Below, piece after piece: positions 63,408 to 64,000 of a stretch of 64,000 bases of DNA (positions are counted from its first letter, which is position 1; each line of letters starts with the position of its first letter). Source of the stretch: Streptomyces sp. 71268 (lineage in GTDB: Bacteria > Actinomycetota > Actinomycetes > Streptomycetales > Streptomycetaceae); contig NZ_CP114200.1 of NCBI RefSeq assembly GCF_029392895.1, forward strand, positions 7,074,501 to 7,138,500, read 5' to 3'. Position numbers and translations under genes: made by a program. Below the pieces are notes generated by a model. The model saw only the letters and a list, made by a program, of their open reading frames with translations, was not told the DNA's origin and did no database searches.

Positions 63408-64000
63408 TCAGGGCGTGCGGGCCGTCGGGGGGACGGTCGGAGCGGCTGGCGGTGGTGCGGTGCGGGCGGGGGTGTGTGCCCCGAGTGCGGTGGTTCCGGT
63501 CACGGCGGCGTCGCTCGGTGGTGGGGTGGGCTGGGCGGTGGGTGGGCGCAGGCCGCGGGCCTCGGTGAACGCGCGGCGGTAGGCGATGGGGGAGACGCCG
63601 ACGATGCGGTGGAAGTGTCGGCGCAGGGTCGTCGGGGTGCCGATGCCCACGCGCTCCGCGATCCGGTCGACGCTGTCGTCCGTCACCTCCAGCAGTTCCT
63701 GAGCGCGGCGGACGCGTTGGGTGAGCAGCCACTGCAAGGGGCTGGTGCCGGTGACGGCGGCGAACCGGCGGGTGAAGTGGCGTGGGCTCATCCCGGCCCT
63801 GCGGGCCAGGACCGCGACCGTGACCGGCTCGTCCAGCCGCTCCAGCGTCCGTTCCAGCAGTCCGGCCAGGTCGTGCCGGCCGGCACCGGGCGCGGCGTCG
63901 TCCGGGCCGGGCAGTGGGGTCGCGACGAACTGGGCCTGGCCGCCGGCCCGGTGTGGGGCCACCACCAGCCGCCGCGCGAGCCGGTTGGCCGTGGCGGCCC
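63408..64000 (-). CDS. GlxA-like AraC-family regulator, 5' end cut by window
   Basis: The C-terminal part of a DJ-1/PfpI-AraC type regulator. Visible are the end of the amidase-like domain (NRLARRLVVAPHRAGGQAQF) and two AraC HTH motifs (VTVAVLARRAGMSPRHFTRR and VDRIAERVGIGTPTTLRRHF, IVGVSPIAYRRAF). A Pro/Thr-rich tail follows. The N-terminus lies beyond position 64000. Confidence 0.92.
   Translation of the reverse strand, partial: AATANRLARRLVVAPHRAGGQAQFVATPLPGPDDAAPGAGRHDLAGLLERTLERLDEPVTVAVLARRAGMSPRHFTRRFAAVTGTSPLQWLLTQRVRRAQELLEVTDDSVDRIAERVGIGTPTTLRRHFHRIVGVSPIAYRRAFTEARGLRPPTAQPTPPPSDAAVTGTTALGAHTPARTAPPPAAPTVPPTARTP

Overview
The window is high-GC actinomycete DNA, almost certainly Streptomyces. 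The signs are strong third-position G/C, frequent GTG starts behind GGAGG-type sites, a streptogrisin-type protease, SpoIIE/RsbW/STAS partner-switching proteins, MmyB-type and GlxA-type regulators, and remnants of actinomycete mobile elements.

Left part (1-43,150) reads as ordinary chromosome with intact genes. It begins with a chondroitinase ABC-like lyase cut by the window edge, then a LuxR-type two-component system, an MMPL exporter with a repetitive tail, an EamA transporter, an acyltransferase-3 protein, a lipidated PIG-L deacetylase and an L,D-transpeptidase lipoprotein. A stress-signalling block follows: a SigB/SigF-type sigma factor, a divergent RsbW-like ATP-binding protein and a GAF-PP2C-HATPase phosphatase. 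Next come an MmyB regulator, a pterin dehydratase, a coupled three-gene unit (ECF sigma, ZAS-Asp23 fusion, Asp23 protein), a methyltransferase, a streptogrisin-type protease, an MFS exporter, LysR/SDR, an aldo-keto reductase, an acyl-CoA ligase, an orphan RHH (HicB-like) protein with a phased operator, a DUF4097 protein, a DrrAB-type ABC exporter, LysR/BASS, a sialidase, TetR/FMN reductase and FdhD.

At 43,153 lies tRNA-Leu(GAG). From its 3' end to about 60,080 the character changes to an eroded accessory island. A serine-recombinase pseudogene runs into the tRNA, and a second recombinase C-terminus lies at 60.0-60.2 kb. Both run through the same 14-bp core. Inside are Tn3 transposase debris, a ricin-type lectin, small plasmid/AICE-like genes, a frameshifted RHS gene followed by two tiny membrane proteins, a solitary CRISPR-like repeat, a PP2C/STAS pair, an aldo-keto reductase with MerR and its palindromic promoter, and a histidine-kinase relic without its phosphorylation domain.

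Right part (60.2-64 kb) has an SDR/TetR pair sharing a striking inverted-repeat operator, an IS701 relic, a secreted repeat protein, an RHS fragment, and a GlxA-like AraC regulator truncated by the window end.

Themes: regulator-target pairs with readable operators (two LysR boxes, a MerR 19-bp-spacer promoter, TetR inverted repeats, an RHH array), two SpoIIE-type partner-switching modules, and secreted enzymes for animal or soil glycans and protein. All functional statements rest on motif recognition by eye; no database search was run.
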